The notes beneath the pieces are model-generated. The model had not been told where the DNA came from. It saw nothing but the letters and a program-made list of their open reading frames with translations, and did no database searches. Below are positions 26,313-34,413 of a stretch of 64,000 bases of DNA, piece after piece (the first letter of the stretch is position 1; each line of letters begins with the position of its first letter). The translations under genes were made by a program, and so were the position numbers. The DNA is from Natronolimnobius baerhuensis (GTDB lineage: Archaea > Halobacteriota > Halobacteria > Halobacteriales > Natrialbaceae), in the NCBI RefSeq assembly GCF_002177135.1, contig NZ_MWPH01000004.1, positions 62,001 to 126,000 of the forward strand, given 5' to 3'.

Positions 26313-26930
26313 ATGAACGAGCAGACGCCGAGGGTGGGTCGCGACGGAATAGGCACGGGAATCGATGGGCCAATTCGCCGTCGAACGGTGCTGAGTATCA
26401 CGGCTGGGATTGGCGTTACGGCACTTGCTGGCTGTCTCGGAGAGGACGACGACGCACCGGATCCGATCACGATTGACGCTGATCGAGCCTGCGACCAGTG
26501 TACGATGCAGATCGGCCAGCATCCAGGACCAGTTGGACAGACACACTACGCCGACTCTGAAGCCGTCATCAACGAGGATCGACCAGCGCAGTTCTGTAGT
26601 TCCGTGTGTACATACACCCACACGTTCGAACAGGAAAGTGCCGATCACGACCCCACGGCGATGTATCTAACCGATTACTCGAGCGTTGACTATGATGTCC
26701 AAGCCGATGGCGACGCTGAGGCGATCAGCAGCCACCTCGAGGCCGACACGTTCGCGGCTGCGGACGGACTCACGTTGGTCGTCGACAGTGATGTCGAGGG
26801 TGGGATGGGAGCGTCGATGATCGGCTTTCGCGAGAATACTGAGGCAGAGGAGTTTCAGGAGGAGTACGGCGGCGAGCTGTACGACCACGGGGAGGTCACG
26901 CCGGAGTTGGTCATGTCCCTGATGGACTGA
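26313..26930 (+). CDS. nosL: NosL family copper-binding lipoprotein
   Basis: A 205-residue exported lipoprotein. Residues 21-41 carry IRRRTVLS, a hydrophobic segment and the lipobox LAGC. The mature part has the NosL features: CDQCTMQIGQHPGPVGQTHY (Cys and Met copper ligands), PAQFCSSVCTYTHTF, and MGASMIGF. NosL delivers Cu(I) to periplasmic targets, classically the NosZ CuZ site. The nosYFD genes lie next to it, convergent, with a 16-base gap between stops. Confidence 0.9.
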   Translation: MNEQTPRVGRDGIGTGIDGPIRRRTVLSITAGIGVTALAGCLGEDDDAPDPITIDADRACDQCTMQIGQHPGPVGQTHYADSEAVINEDRPAQFCSSVCTYTHTFEQESADHDPTAMYLTDYSSVDYDVQADGDAEAISSHLEADTFAAADGLTLVVDSDVEGGMGASMIGFRENTEAEEFQEEYGGELYDHGEVTPELVMSLMD

Positions 26931-26946
26931 TCGAACGCAAGGGAGG

Positions 26947-27828
26947 CTATCGGCGGACGCCCCAGACTGCAACCGCGAGCGAGCCAAGCGTCCATGCGAG
27001 CAGTCCGACGAGACTCGCAATCGGCGAGGCTACTTGTGGCCCAGTTCCCGACGCGACGATGATCGTCGTCTCGAGGACAAGTCCGCGATAGGCACTGAGG
27101 GGGCTGATCGCCAGCGCGTACAACAGGTCGGCGTCGCCGATCACGCCCTCTGCAAGCCCGTAGACGAGTGCGAGATCGAAGCCGACGAGGAGCGCAACAA
27201 GCGCGACGATAGACAACCCAAGCGCGCTTCGGGTTGCGCTGACTACCGCCGAGATCGCGAGTGCAACGGCGAGCACGGCGAGTGCGAACAACACTGTCAG
27301 GACAAGAAACCGGGCGAACAGCACCGGCGAGTCGGCACCGGCGTGTGTCGCGTAGAGTCCGGCAGTGCCATCCGCTGTGACGGCAATCGCGACCGCAGCG
27401 ACGACGAGCGGCAGCGCAACCCCAACTGTAAGTCCGACAGCCCGGCCCGCGTAGACGCCGAGGACGATCTCTCGAGGCGAGACGGGATACGTCTCGAGGA
27501 CATCGAGTTCACCCCGCTCGTCATCGGCGAGAATCGCTCGGTAGCCGAATGCGATGGCGACAATCGGCACAAGCAACTCGAGGGGGGTCAGCAAGTCGAC
27601 GGCCGTCGGGAGGTAGCCAGCGGTGTAGCCATCGCCGATCCAGGTGACTCCGAGGACGACCGCTGTGAGCGCGGCCGCAAGCAGGTAGAACGTTCGGTTT
27701 CGGGCGACGGTCCGGAGTTCGCGTCCAATAATCGTCCAGAGAAGGTGGCCGGTTCCCGGTGTCTGTGCAGACACCGACGAGTCGGCGTCGTGGCTGCTGT
27801 CGTCAGCGCCGGCAGTTTGGCCACTCAT
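26947..27828 (-). CDS. nosY: ABC transporter permease NosY
   Basis: A 293-residue permease with six membrane spans after an acidic 25-residue tail. It starts the ABC-2 type core with IIGRELRTVARNRTFYLLAA and has the coupling region ADDERGELDVLETYPVSPREIVLGVYAGR, typical of NosY. With NosF it forms the transporter that works with NosD in copper-site assembly. It overlaps nosF by four bases. Confidence 0.92.
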   Translation of the reverse strand: MSGQTAGADDSSHDADSSVSAQTPGTGHLLWTIIGRELRTVARNRTFYLLAAALTAVVLGVTWIGDGYTAGYLPTAVDLLTPLELLVPIVAIAFGYRAILADDERGELDVLETYPVSPREIVLGVYAGRAVGLTVGVALPLVVAAVAIAVTADGTAGLYATHAGADSPVLFARFLVLTVLFALAVLAVALAISAVVSATRSALGLSIVALVALLVGFDLALVYGLAEGVIGDADLLYALAISPLSAYRGLVLETTIIVASGTGPQVASPIASLVGLLAWTLGSLAVAVWGVRR

Positions 27829-28655
27829 TCGTCGGTCACCCCCTGTACCCGGACGGTTCCCGCCTCGGCTGCAACTGACTCCTCGTAGACCGCACGGAGT
27901 GAATCCACCTCGAGGGCTGCCTGAATGTTCGCCGGTGAATCTTGGTGCAGAATCTGTCCGTTGTCGAGGACTGCAACGTCGTCGGCAGTCCGGTCAACGA
28001 GTGCCAGATCGTGGGAACTCAACAGCACGGCGGTTCCGTCAGCAGCCAGTTCGGACGCGACGTCGAAGACATGGCTGCTCATCCCAGGATCGAGACCACT
28101 CGCAGGTTCATCAAGGACGATAATCGGTGGATCGCCAATCGTTGCCTGTGCGATGCCGACCAGTCGAGTCATCCCGCCCGAAAGCGCTTCGACAGGGCGA
28201 CTGGCAGCATCGGCGAGTCCGACCGTCTCGAGGCGATCCATGGCGTCGGTTTCAGCCTCGTCAGCACCGACCAGCGACGAGTAAAAGCGCAGCGTCTCGA
28301 GAACGCTAAATCCGGGTCGAAACGCGGGCTGTTGTGGGAGATAGCCAATCCGGCGAGCGGCCGCGTCGCCCCGATAGCTGACCGATCCCGATGTCGGCTC
28401 GAGGAGGCCGGCGAGCACCCGAAGCAGCGTCGTCTTCCCGGAGCCGTTCGGGCCGATCAGCGCCGTGACGGTCCCGGTGTCGACGGTCGTGGAAACGTCT
28501 TCGAGAACCGAAACTGTCCCGTAGTCGTGGTCGACGCTGTCGGCCTCGAGAACGGCCTGCTGTGTGGATGCGTCCGCTGGCGTCGTCTTGGTATCGTTCG
28601 ATTCTGCGTCGCTAGCCGCGCTCGTGCTCGTGTTTGTGTTCGTATCCGTGGTCAT
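27825..28655 (-). CDS. nosF: ABC transporter ATP-binding protein NosF
   Basis: A 276-residue ATPase. Walker A is IGPNGSGKTTLL, the signature is ALSGGMTRLVGIAQA (a Gly-Gly-Met variant), and Walker B is IIVLDEPASGLDP, followed by the switch histidine in LLSSHDLALVD. The first 35 residues are Thr/Ser/Asp-rich and extra compared with most homologues. It overlaps nosD and nosY by four bases each, so nosDFY is one translationally coupled operon. Confidence 0.93.
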   Translation of the reverse strand: MTTDTNTNTSTSAASDAESNDTKTTPADASTQQAVLEADSVDHDYGTVSVLEDVSTTVDTGTVTALIGPNGSGKTTLLRVLAGLLEPTSGSVSYRGDAAARRIGYLPQQPAFRPGFSVLETLRFYSSLVGADEAETDAMDRLETVGLADAASRPVEALSGGMTRLVGIAQATIGDPPIIVLDEPASGLDPGMSSHVFDVASELAADGTAVLLSSHDLALVDRTADDVAVLDNGQILHQDSPANIQAALEVDSLRAVYEESVAAEAGTVRVQGVTDE

Positions 28656-30595
28656 TGTGCCTCGTGACTCGTTCGGTCACAGGACCAGGCTCGATCCGCC
28701 CACACTGTTCCCTCGAGTAGGTCCGGATTGTTCGGTTCGCAGGTCGGTGCCAGGTCGACGATGCTGCCGGTTCGCATTCCGGGGACGGTCCCCTGGAACC
28801 CAGAGAGAGCCTCGAGTCCGGGTGCACGTGACAGGGTCGGCGTGCCGTCGACGCGGTGGAGGCGCTGGTCGATGGGTGCTGTTGGCGAGTACGCCCGGTC
28901 GACAGTTGTCTCGGCGCTGCGGTCGCCGGGGAAGGGTAGTGCCCCCTGCCAGTAGTTCCCGCTCTCGCCGTCAGTCCAGATTCGCAGCGGGCCGGTGCCG
29001 GCTTCAGCGTGAATCTCGTTGTCGATAAAATCGTTTGCGGTGACCTGATTCGTGGGCAACATCGCGCGGGTTTGGGCGCCGATTTCGTTGCCCGCGATCA
29101 CGTTGCGCTCATAGAGCGTGTCCGTCGCATCGACCCGGAGTCCGACATGGCTGTCGGTCAGGACGTTCCCGGCGATATAGGAGGAACTTCCGCTGGGGAA
29201 CAACGCGTAGTCCGCGTTCTGCACCACGTTATCGACGATGGCGTTTCGCTCGGGACCAGTCATGATATAGATGCCCGTATTCGACTGATTGCGCACCTGA
29301 TTCTCCGCAAGCAGCGAGTCTGAGGTATGCATCAGGTGAACCCCGAGTCGGTTCTCCTCGAGGTGGTTGTTCCTGATGATCGTGTCGGGAGAGCGGTGAG
29401 TATAGATGGCGTCTCGCCCATCAAGTACTGTCGAGTCCTCGATGACCACTGGCGACCGGAATGCGAGAATCCCCGTGTGTCCATCCTCGAGGTCATCGGG
29501 ACTATCGATGGTCACGTTTCGGACGACTGACTCGCCGCTCCGGCGGAGAATAACGCCACTCGGTGCGTCGTCTACGGTGACGTCTTCGATCAGAGCCCCG
29601 GGTGCGGAGTGGACACCGATGCCGGCGTCTCCGCCCGCGTAGTTCCCTTCGAACGTTCCGTCCCAGTCGTCAGAGTCCGGATCATCGCCCGGAAGGTCGC
29701 CATCGCCCAACCGTTCGGAGCCAGACCCGACAATCTCGAGGCCAGTAATCGCCGTTCGCTCTGCTGTCGCGGTGATCACTGTCCCGTTGTCGCCACCATC
29801 GATGGTGACGTTCCCCTCGCCAACGAGCGTCAGCGGCCGATCAATCTCGAGGCGCTCCTCGTATTCGCCGTCGGGAACGAGCACAGTCGTGTTCGCTGGC
29901 GCTTCCTCGAGAGCTTCCTGGACGGTGTCGGTGTCCTCACCGACGACGGTCGAGACGGGCCGGTCGCGGAGGGCCGTTGCAGCCTCGACTCGCTGGTCCC
30001 CCTCGCGGTGCTGGTCGTCGACTCGATCCCGTACCGCTGTTGCCTCGTCAGTCTCGAACTCGGCCTCAAGGAGTTCATCCCACGTGAGGACGATGCCGTC
30101 GTGGGTTTCGGCGAACGCGTGGGCGTCTTCCCGGTCAGAAAATGGCATCACCGTATCGCCACCGGGTGCAACCGCATCGCTCTCGGAGACGTACCAGGCG
30201 TCCTCGGCGTCGTGCCAGGCTGGCTGATTGTCGACCGTTGGATACCCGTCCGCGTTCAACTCGATGTCAGTCGCCGAATAATCGCTGACGTAAATCGTCA
30301 ACGGGTAGCCAAACTGCTGGGTATGGCCCTCGCTCCGCTGTGCGGTGACGAACGTCTCGAGGCCGTAATAGCCAACGACGTACTCGTACTGGGAGTAAAA
30401 CACCTGCGCCTTCGGCAGTTCGACCTCCTCCTCGAGGCCGCGTTCGTCCTCGAGGGCGAGTCCCATCGAGACGGTGTCGTCGAAGAGCGCAGGCTCAGGG
30501 TCGCTCGTTTCGACATCGAGTACAAACAGGCCGACTATGGCCACCGCAACGACGAGAACGACGCTGACGGCGACGAGACGCCATTGGCGCTTCAC
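28652..30595 (-). CDS. nosD: NosD beta-helix protein with NosL-like N-terminal region
   Basis: A 647-residue exported protein with an N-terminal membrane anchor (residues 8-27). Residues about 40-190 do not belong to the usual NosD. They contain YPLTIYVSDYSATDIEL, AWYVSESDAV, TVMPFSDREDAHAFAETHDG and VLTWDELL, which read like a NosL domain. From about 215 the right-handed beta-helix follows (VQEALEEAPANTTVLVPDG, then many NTGIYI- and GVHLMHTSD-type coils). NosD helps mature a periplasmic copper site. No nosZ is in the window, so the client is uncertain. Confidence 0.92.
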   Translation of the reverse strand: MKRQWRLVAVSVVLVVAVAIVGLFVLDVETSDPEPALFDDTVSMGLALEDERGLEEEVELPKAQVFYSQYEYVVGYYGLETFVTAQRSEGHTQQFGYPLTIYVSDYSATDIELNADGYPTVDNQPAWHDAEDAWYVSESDAVAPGGDTVMPFSDREDAHAFAETHDGIVLTWDELLEAEFETDEATAVRDRVDDQHREGDQRVEAATALRDRPVSTVVGEDTDTVQEALEEAPANTTVLVPDGEYEERLEIDRPLTLVGEGNVTIDGGDNGTVITATAERTAITGLEIVGSGSERLGDGDLPGDDPDSDDWDGTFEGNYAGGDAGIGVHSAPGALIEDVTVDDAPSGVILRRSGESVVRNVTIDSPDDLEDGHTGILAFRSPVVIEDSTVLDGRDAIYTHRSPDTIIRNNHLEENRLGVHLMHTSDSLLAENQVRNQSNTGIYIMTGPERNAIVDNVVQNADYALFPSGSSSYIAGNVLTDSHVGLRVDATDTLYERNVIAGNEIGAQTRAMLPTNQVTANDFIDNEIHAEAGTGPLRIWTDGESGNYWQGALPFPGDRSAETTVDRAYSPTAPIDQRLHRVDGTPTLSRAPGLEALSGFQGTVPGMRTGSIVDLAPTCEPNNPDLLEGTVWADRAWSCDRTSHEAQ

Positions 30596-30668
30596 AGTTG
30601 TCTTCAGCGCGGGACCTACGTATAGCGTTTGGTGTGGCTGTCGAATCTATGGGTTCGTGATCACAGGA

Positions 30669-30753
30669 TATAGTAGCCACTGAACGTCAGTGTGCACCCA
30701 ATCGCACGATAGCTATGCGATTAGTGTGTACACAGTTCCAGTTGTTACTATAG
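30669..30753. repeat. palindromic CTATAG element, copy F (85 bp, opposite orientation)
   Basis: It runs TATAGTAGCCACTGAACG to CAGTTGTTACTATAG. The inner stem is AATCGCA/TGCGATT. It lies in the divergent interval between nosD and the lipoprotein gene at 30872, so it is in a promoter region, not at a 3' end. Confidence 0.85.
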
Positions 30754-30840
30754 GTGCTGTGGCCGCTCTCGTCGAGACAGCCCATGTTCGCTGTGTGTCT
30801 CGGCCGTGTGCAGTAGTGTTTTGACTACGACTCACCTCAA

Positions 30841-30850
30841 GGTATATACA
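30841..30850 (+). promoter_or_regulatory. TATA box of the lipoprotein gene at 30872
   Basis: GGTATATACA is centred about 27 bases before the ATG at 30872. Confidence 0.5.
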
Positions 30851-30871
30851 CAATCCCGATAGAATTTGTCT

Positions 30872-31399
30872 ATGAAGCGACGACAAATTATTTCGTCTAT
30901 CGGTATTCTCGCTACTTTCGTCTCCACAGGTTGTCTCGACAGCGAATCCGACGAAGCCGAAAATGGCGACGTTGGCACTCAGGATGGCGAGAGTGAACCC
31001 AAAGAGGAGGAGGAGGAGACAACTGGGGCTGTGAGAAACAGACTCTTCACTCTTCGGGGAAAACTCGTCGAAGAGCGTTCCATTCCGAGTAGGTATGATG
31101 TCATATCAGGGGAAACTGATACTATCAAAAACGAGGGCCTGTACCCTGAATTTCTGGAGAACGTAGAAGAGTATGCTGAAGAAGCCGAACTCGGGTCGTA
31201 TATCAACGTGAGATCGGTTACCGAGAATTCTGACGAAGGAAAAGAAACGCTCACCGCCACCGCAGAAGTCCATCAAGCGGGGACACCGCCTGCACCACAT
31301 CACAATGACCACCCAGGTCGTCGCGAAAAAACGTTTCACATGGAACACGATGGAGCTTTCTTGATGGTATTCATTCAGTATCCAGCCGACGACGAATAG
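30872..31399 (+). CDS. lipoprotein of unknown function
   Basis: A 175-residue secreted lipoprotein. The signal is MKRRQIISSIGILATFVSTG followed by the lipobox Cys (STGC). A very acidic linker (residues 25-52, Glu/Asp/Gly) leads to a small domain with VRNRLFTLRGKLVEER and a C-terminal FHMEHDGAFLMVFIQYP. No family recognised. The ATG at 30872 is chosen over TTG at 30866 because of the TATA box spacing. Confidence 0.75.
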   Translation: MKRRQIISSIGILATFVSTGCLDSESDEAENGDVGTQDGESEPKEEEEETTGAVRNRLFTLRGKLVEERSIPSRYDVISGETDTIKNEGLYPEFLENVEEYAEEAELGSYINVRSVTENSDEGKETLTATAEVHQAGTPPAPHHNDHPGRREKTFHMEHDGAFLMVFIQYPADDE

Positions 31400-31593
31400 T
31401 CAATCATCAGTTCGGACTTTCCGAGACGGTAATTTTGTTCGTATCCTCGTTGTCCGATGCGTCAGAGGCAATTGGTAGGCCAGAAAACCGATGAGCGAAT
31501 ACAAAAACAGCAGAGCGACTGTTTGGGAACGTGTCAAAGCTGGTGTTCACCGTGGTCGGCATATTTTTAGTTCCTCTGTCTCACTTATACTAT

Positions 31594-32007
31594 ATGACGA
31601 CGAACGGAACGGAACTCGAGGATCGAACGCGTCGGCTGGTCGGCATTGGGGTTGGTATTCTCACTGCTGCTACGTTCGCCGTATTGGGTGTCGTCGTCCT
31701 CGAGAGTATCTTCTATGGCGTACTGATGGCGTCGTTCTCCGGTGGCGGCTCGGTGTTGGCTGTCCCGTGGCGACTTCGGCTGTCGGCTGCACAGGCCAGT
31801 GCGGATGAGCGTGTGTCGTTCTCCGAGACCGTCGCCCGTGCGGGTGGAAATGCACAGCAAGGGTTGTTCGGCGTCGGCCTCGTTCTCGGTGCGGCCGCGA
31901 TGTTTACTCTCGCACTTGGTGGCACCAACCCCAGTCCGACGCTCGGAATCACTGTGGGCATCTCGAGTGCGGTTCTCGTTGCGTATATTGGCGCTGTGAT
32001 TCTGTAG
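31594..32007 (+). CDS. small membrane protein of unknown function
   Basis: The form from ATG 31594 has 137 residues, with spans at about 17-45, 88-108 and 117-137 and a soluble loop rich in Ala/Glu. A TATA-like CATATTTTTAG at 31559-31569 is the right distance upstream. A GTG start at 31531 would add one more hydrophobic segment (LVFTVVGIFLVPLSHLYY) that looks like a real span, so the longer 158-residue form is a serious alternative. No family recognised. Confidence 0.65.
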   Translation: MTTNGTELEDRTRRLVGIGVGILTAATFAVLGVVVLESIFYGVLMASFSGGGSVLAVPWRLRLSAAQASADERVSFSETVARAGGNAQQGLFGVGLVLGAAAMFTLALGGTNPSPTLGITVGISSAVLVAYIGAVIL

Positions 32008-32090
32008 GCATCTGGTGAAGGATTGCGCAACTACGCTGTCAATCATGTGCGCCCTCGACGATTGCGTCTTGGTTACGCCGACAATGTCAG

Positions 32091-32174
32091 ATAGTAGCTA
32101 TTGAAAGTCACTGCACACCTGATCACAGGATGACGTTGCGATCAGTGTGTAAATCGTTTCAAGAGCTACTATAG
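32091..32174. repeat. palindromic CTATAG element, copy G (84 bp, opposite orientation)
   Basis: It runs ATAGTAGCTATTGAAAG to GAGCTACTATAG. The outer arms have diverged together: ATAGTAGCTATTGAAA here pairs with TTTCAAGAGCTACTAT, where other copies have GCCACTGC and GCAGTTGT. The inner stem is CTGATC/GATCAG. It lies between convergent genes. Confidence 0.85.
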
Positions 32175-32253
32175 CACAGTTTGCATCCCTTGCTCTGTGA
32201 CCGCAGAGAGCGATACGGACAGGTTGGGTACAGCCCATTGTAAAAAATCTGTA

Positions 32254-32694
32254 CTATGGCAATAGACCGAACCCACTCTCTGCTGTCGTTTCCTCACCCA
32301 TGTCTTCGGTTACGGTGACAGTGCCTGGGAGGTCTCCATCGACGGAGACTACCACACGATACGAGACAGTTTGGAAAAGCTCATCACAGGTATCGCTTCC
32401 GCTGTGTTGTCGAGTAAGTCGAATCTGCAGTTCATCACGTTCGGCGTCATAAGAGGGCTCTGCAAGGTGTTCACTATAGCACGCGTTACCAATTCCATAC
32501 GCGCCTATCACGTGTATTTCATCATCTTCAAAACTGACGGCTGGGTCATCATTCATTCCCTTGTCAACGTCAACACCTGTCTCGAATTCATAGTGGGTGA
32601 TTACTGTACTTCCACTATTGAGATTTCCAAGGCATCCAGAGACGGACACAGAGATGAGCATTCCGGTGCTAGCGAGAAGGGACCGTCGTTTCAC
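32254..32694 (-). CDS. lipoprotein of unknown function
   Basis: A 146-residue secreted protein starting at GTG 32694 with MKRRSLLASTGMLISVSVSG and lipobox VSGC. The mature part contains two cysteines that could pair (GNACYSEHL and SDTCDELF) and a C-terminal beta-rich segment. Similar small lipoproteins are common in haloarchaea; no function known. A TATA-like CTTATAGTC at 32714-32722 (minus strand) supports this start as leaderless. Confidence 0.72.
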   Translation of the reverse strand: MKRRSLLASTGMLISVSVSGCLGNLNSGSTVITHYEFETGVDVDKGMNDDPAVSFEDDEIHVIGAYGIGNACYSEHLAEPSYDAERDELQIRLTRQHSGSDTCDELFQTVSYRVVVSVDGDLPGTVTVTEDMGEETTAESGFGLLP

Positions 32695-32819
32695 ACTAAA
32701 ATCAAGAGACGTTGACTATAAGTGCTTTCTCCCGACTCGAACGGAATACTGACCGACATATGTGGCCTCAGTCTGGTGAATGTTGAAATAACGCTACGGG
32801 AAGCGTTCTATGACACCCT

Positions 32820-33842
32820 CTAGGCCTGCAGTTCGATCATCGCGGTGTGCTCCTCGAGCCACGCTTCAGCGTCGAGTGCAGCCATGCTCCCGGTGCCGGC
32901 CGAGGTAATCGCCTGCCGGTAGTCGGGGTCCATCACGTCGCCAGCGCCGAAGACGCCGTCGACGGTCGTCTCGGTTGTCATCCCCTCGAGTGTCTCGAGG
33001 TGGCCGCTGTCGGCGAGATCGACGGGGGTCTTCTCGAGGAAATCCGTGTTCGGGATGTGGCCGACACCGTAGAAGATGCCGCCGACGTCGATGCGTTCGC
33101 GGTCGACCTCGTGGTCATCCAGGGTTGCAGTCGGGTGGCCGTCGGGATGGGAGACCAGCGTTGCACCGGTGACGCCGGTGCCCTGTGAGCCGTGAATCTC
33201 GAGGAGTTCGGTGTTCCAGCGGAATTCGATTGCGTCGTGTTCACGCGCTCGCCGCGCCATGATGTCCGAGGCACGAAGCTCGTCACGTCGGTGAACGACG
33301 GTCACGCTGTCGGCGAATTTCGTCAGGAAGAGCGCTTCTTCCATGGCGCTGTCGCCGCCACCGATGACGAGGACGTCGTCACCACGGTGGAACGCACCGT
33401 CACAGGTCGCACACGTCGAGAGGCCGTAGCCCATCAGGTCGTCCTCGCCGTCAGCGCCGACCCAGCGGGCGCTCGCGCCGGTGGCAACAATCAGGGCACG
33501 CGTTCGGATAGTGTCACCGCTCGCGAGGGCGAGTTCGAACGGCTGGTCCTCGAGGTGGGCAGCGTCGACGGTGCCGTGTCTAAACTCAGCCCCGAAGCGC
33601 TCGGCTTGCGCTTTGCCCTGCTGAATCAATTCCATGCCGCCGATTCCCTCGGGAAATCCGAGGTAGTTCTCGACGTCGGTTGTCAACGTGAGCTGGCCGC
33701 CGGGTTCGGGCCCCTCGAGGACGAGTGGCTCGAGGTCGGCTCGTGCGGCATAGACCGCAGCCGAGAGGCCGGCAATGCCGGAGCCGACGATGACGACGTC
33801 TCGAGTCGTAGGCGTGTCGGCTGTCGTGGAATCCGTGTTCAT
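32820..33842 (-). CDS. trxB: thioredoxin-disulfide reductase
   Basis: A 340-residue flavoprotein that uses a reduced cofactor to reduce thioredoxin. FAD site GSGIAGLSAAVYAARA near residue 20, redox-active CATC at 144-147, second dinucleotide site VIGGGDSAMEEALFL, and C-terminal FAD motif VFGAGDVMDPDYRQ. In haloarchaea the electron donor may be NADPH or ferredoxin-linked. It overlaps trxA by four bases, so reductase and thioredoxin are one coupled unit. Confidence 0.95.
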   Translation of the reverse strand: MNTDSTTADTPTTRDVVIVGSGIAGLSAAVYAARADLEPLVLEGPEPGGQLTLTTDVENYLGFPEGIGGMELIQQGKAQAERFGAEFRHGTVDAAHLEDQPFELALASGDTIRTRALIVATGASARWVGADGEDDLMGYGLSTCATCDGAFHRGDDVLVIGGGDSAMEEALFLTKFADSVTVVHRRDELRASDIMARRAREHDAIEFRWNTELLEIHGSQGTGVTGATLVSHPDGHPTATLDDHEVDRERIDVGGIFYGVGHIPNTDFLEKTPVDLADSGHLETLEGMTTETTVDGVFGAGDVMDPDYRQAITSAGTGSMAALDAEAWLEEHTAMIELQA

Positions 33843-34198
33843 TCGGTGTGGGTTTCGATCAGGGTTCGCAGTTGGTCGGCGGGCAGTGCGCCAGTCTGTT
33901 GGTCGACCTGCTCGCCGTCAGCGTAGAGGACGAGCGTCGGGACGCCACGGACGCCGTAGGATTCCGCCAGCTGTGGATGCTGGTCGACGTCGACTTTTGC
34001 GATGGTCGCGTCCGTCTCTCCCGCGAGTCCGTCGAGGACGGGCTCGAGCATCTTGCATGGCCCGCACCATGTTGCGAAGAAGTCCACGAGGACGACGTCG
34101 TGACGGTCGATGAGGTCCTCGAGGTGGTCGCTACCGTCGACCTCGAGCGGTTTTGCCGGCGATTGTGCGTCCGATCCGCTGTGGGTATCAGTTGTCAT
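33839..34198 (-). CDS. trxA: thioredoxin
   Basis: A 119-residue thioredoxin with the active site FATWCGPCKM (Cys45 and Cys48), the cis-proline in RGVPTLVLYADG, and an acidic N-terminal tail of about 25 residues. It is the substrate of the adjoining reductase. ATG at 34198 is preferred to the GTG at 34201. The next 215 bases upstream are AT-rich and gene-free. Confidence 0.95.
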   Translation of the reverse strand: MTTDTHSGSDAQSPAKPLEVDGSDHLEDLIDRHDVVLVDFFATWCGPCKMLEPVLDGLAGETDATIAKVDVDQHPQLAESYGVRGVPTLVLYADGEQVDQQTGALPADQLRTLIETHTE

Positions 34199-34413
34199 CA
34201 CTGCTCTCTACGGGCCGAATGCTTGTAAAGGTTTTGTAGGTATTGCACAATTCAGTGTACTTCGAAGGAAGGTTGATTTCTGGTATGATTGGATAGATGC
34301 GCTGTAGCGATGCTATTGAACTTTCGTGGACGAATATGTGGCACTCTCGAGATGTATTGCTCTGAGCAATGTTGCACCATATCGGAAATACAAGTCGAAT
34401 CCAGTAGCGCGGG

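Noticed and set aside
29609-30625. A 338-codon plus-strand frame across nosD
   Set aside because: Antisense of nosD, with no motif and a start inside the beta-helix region.
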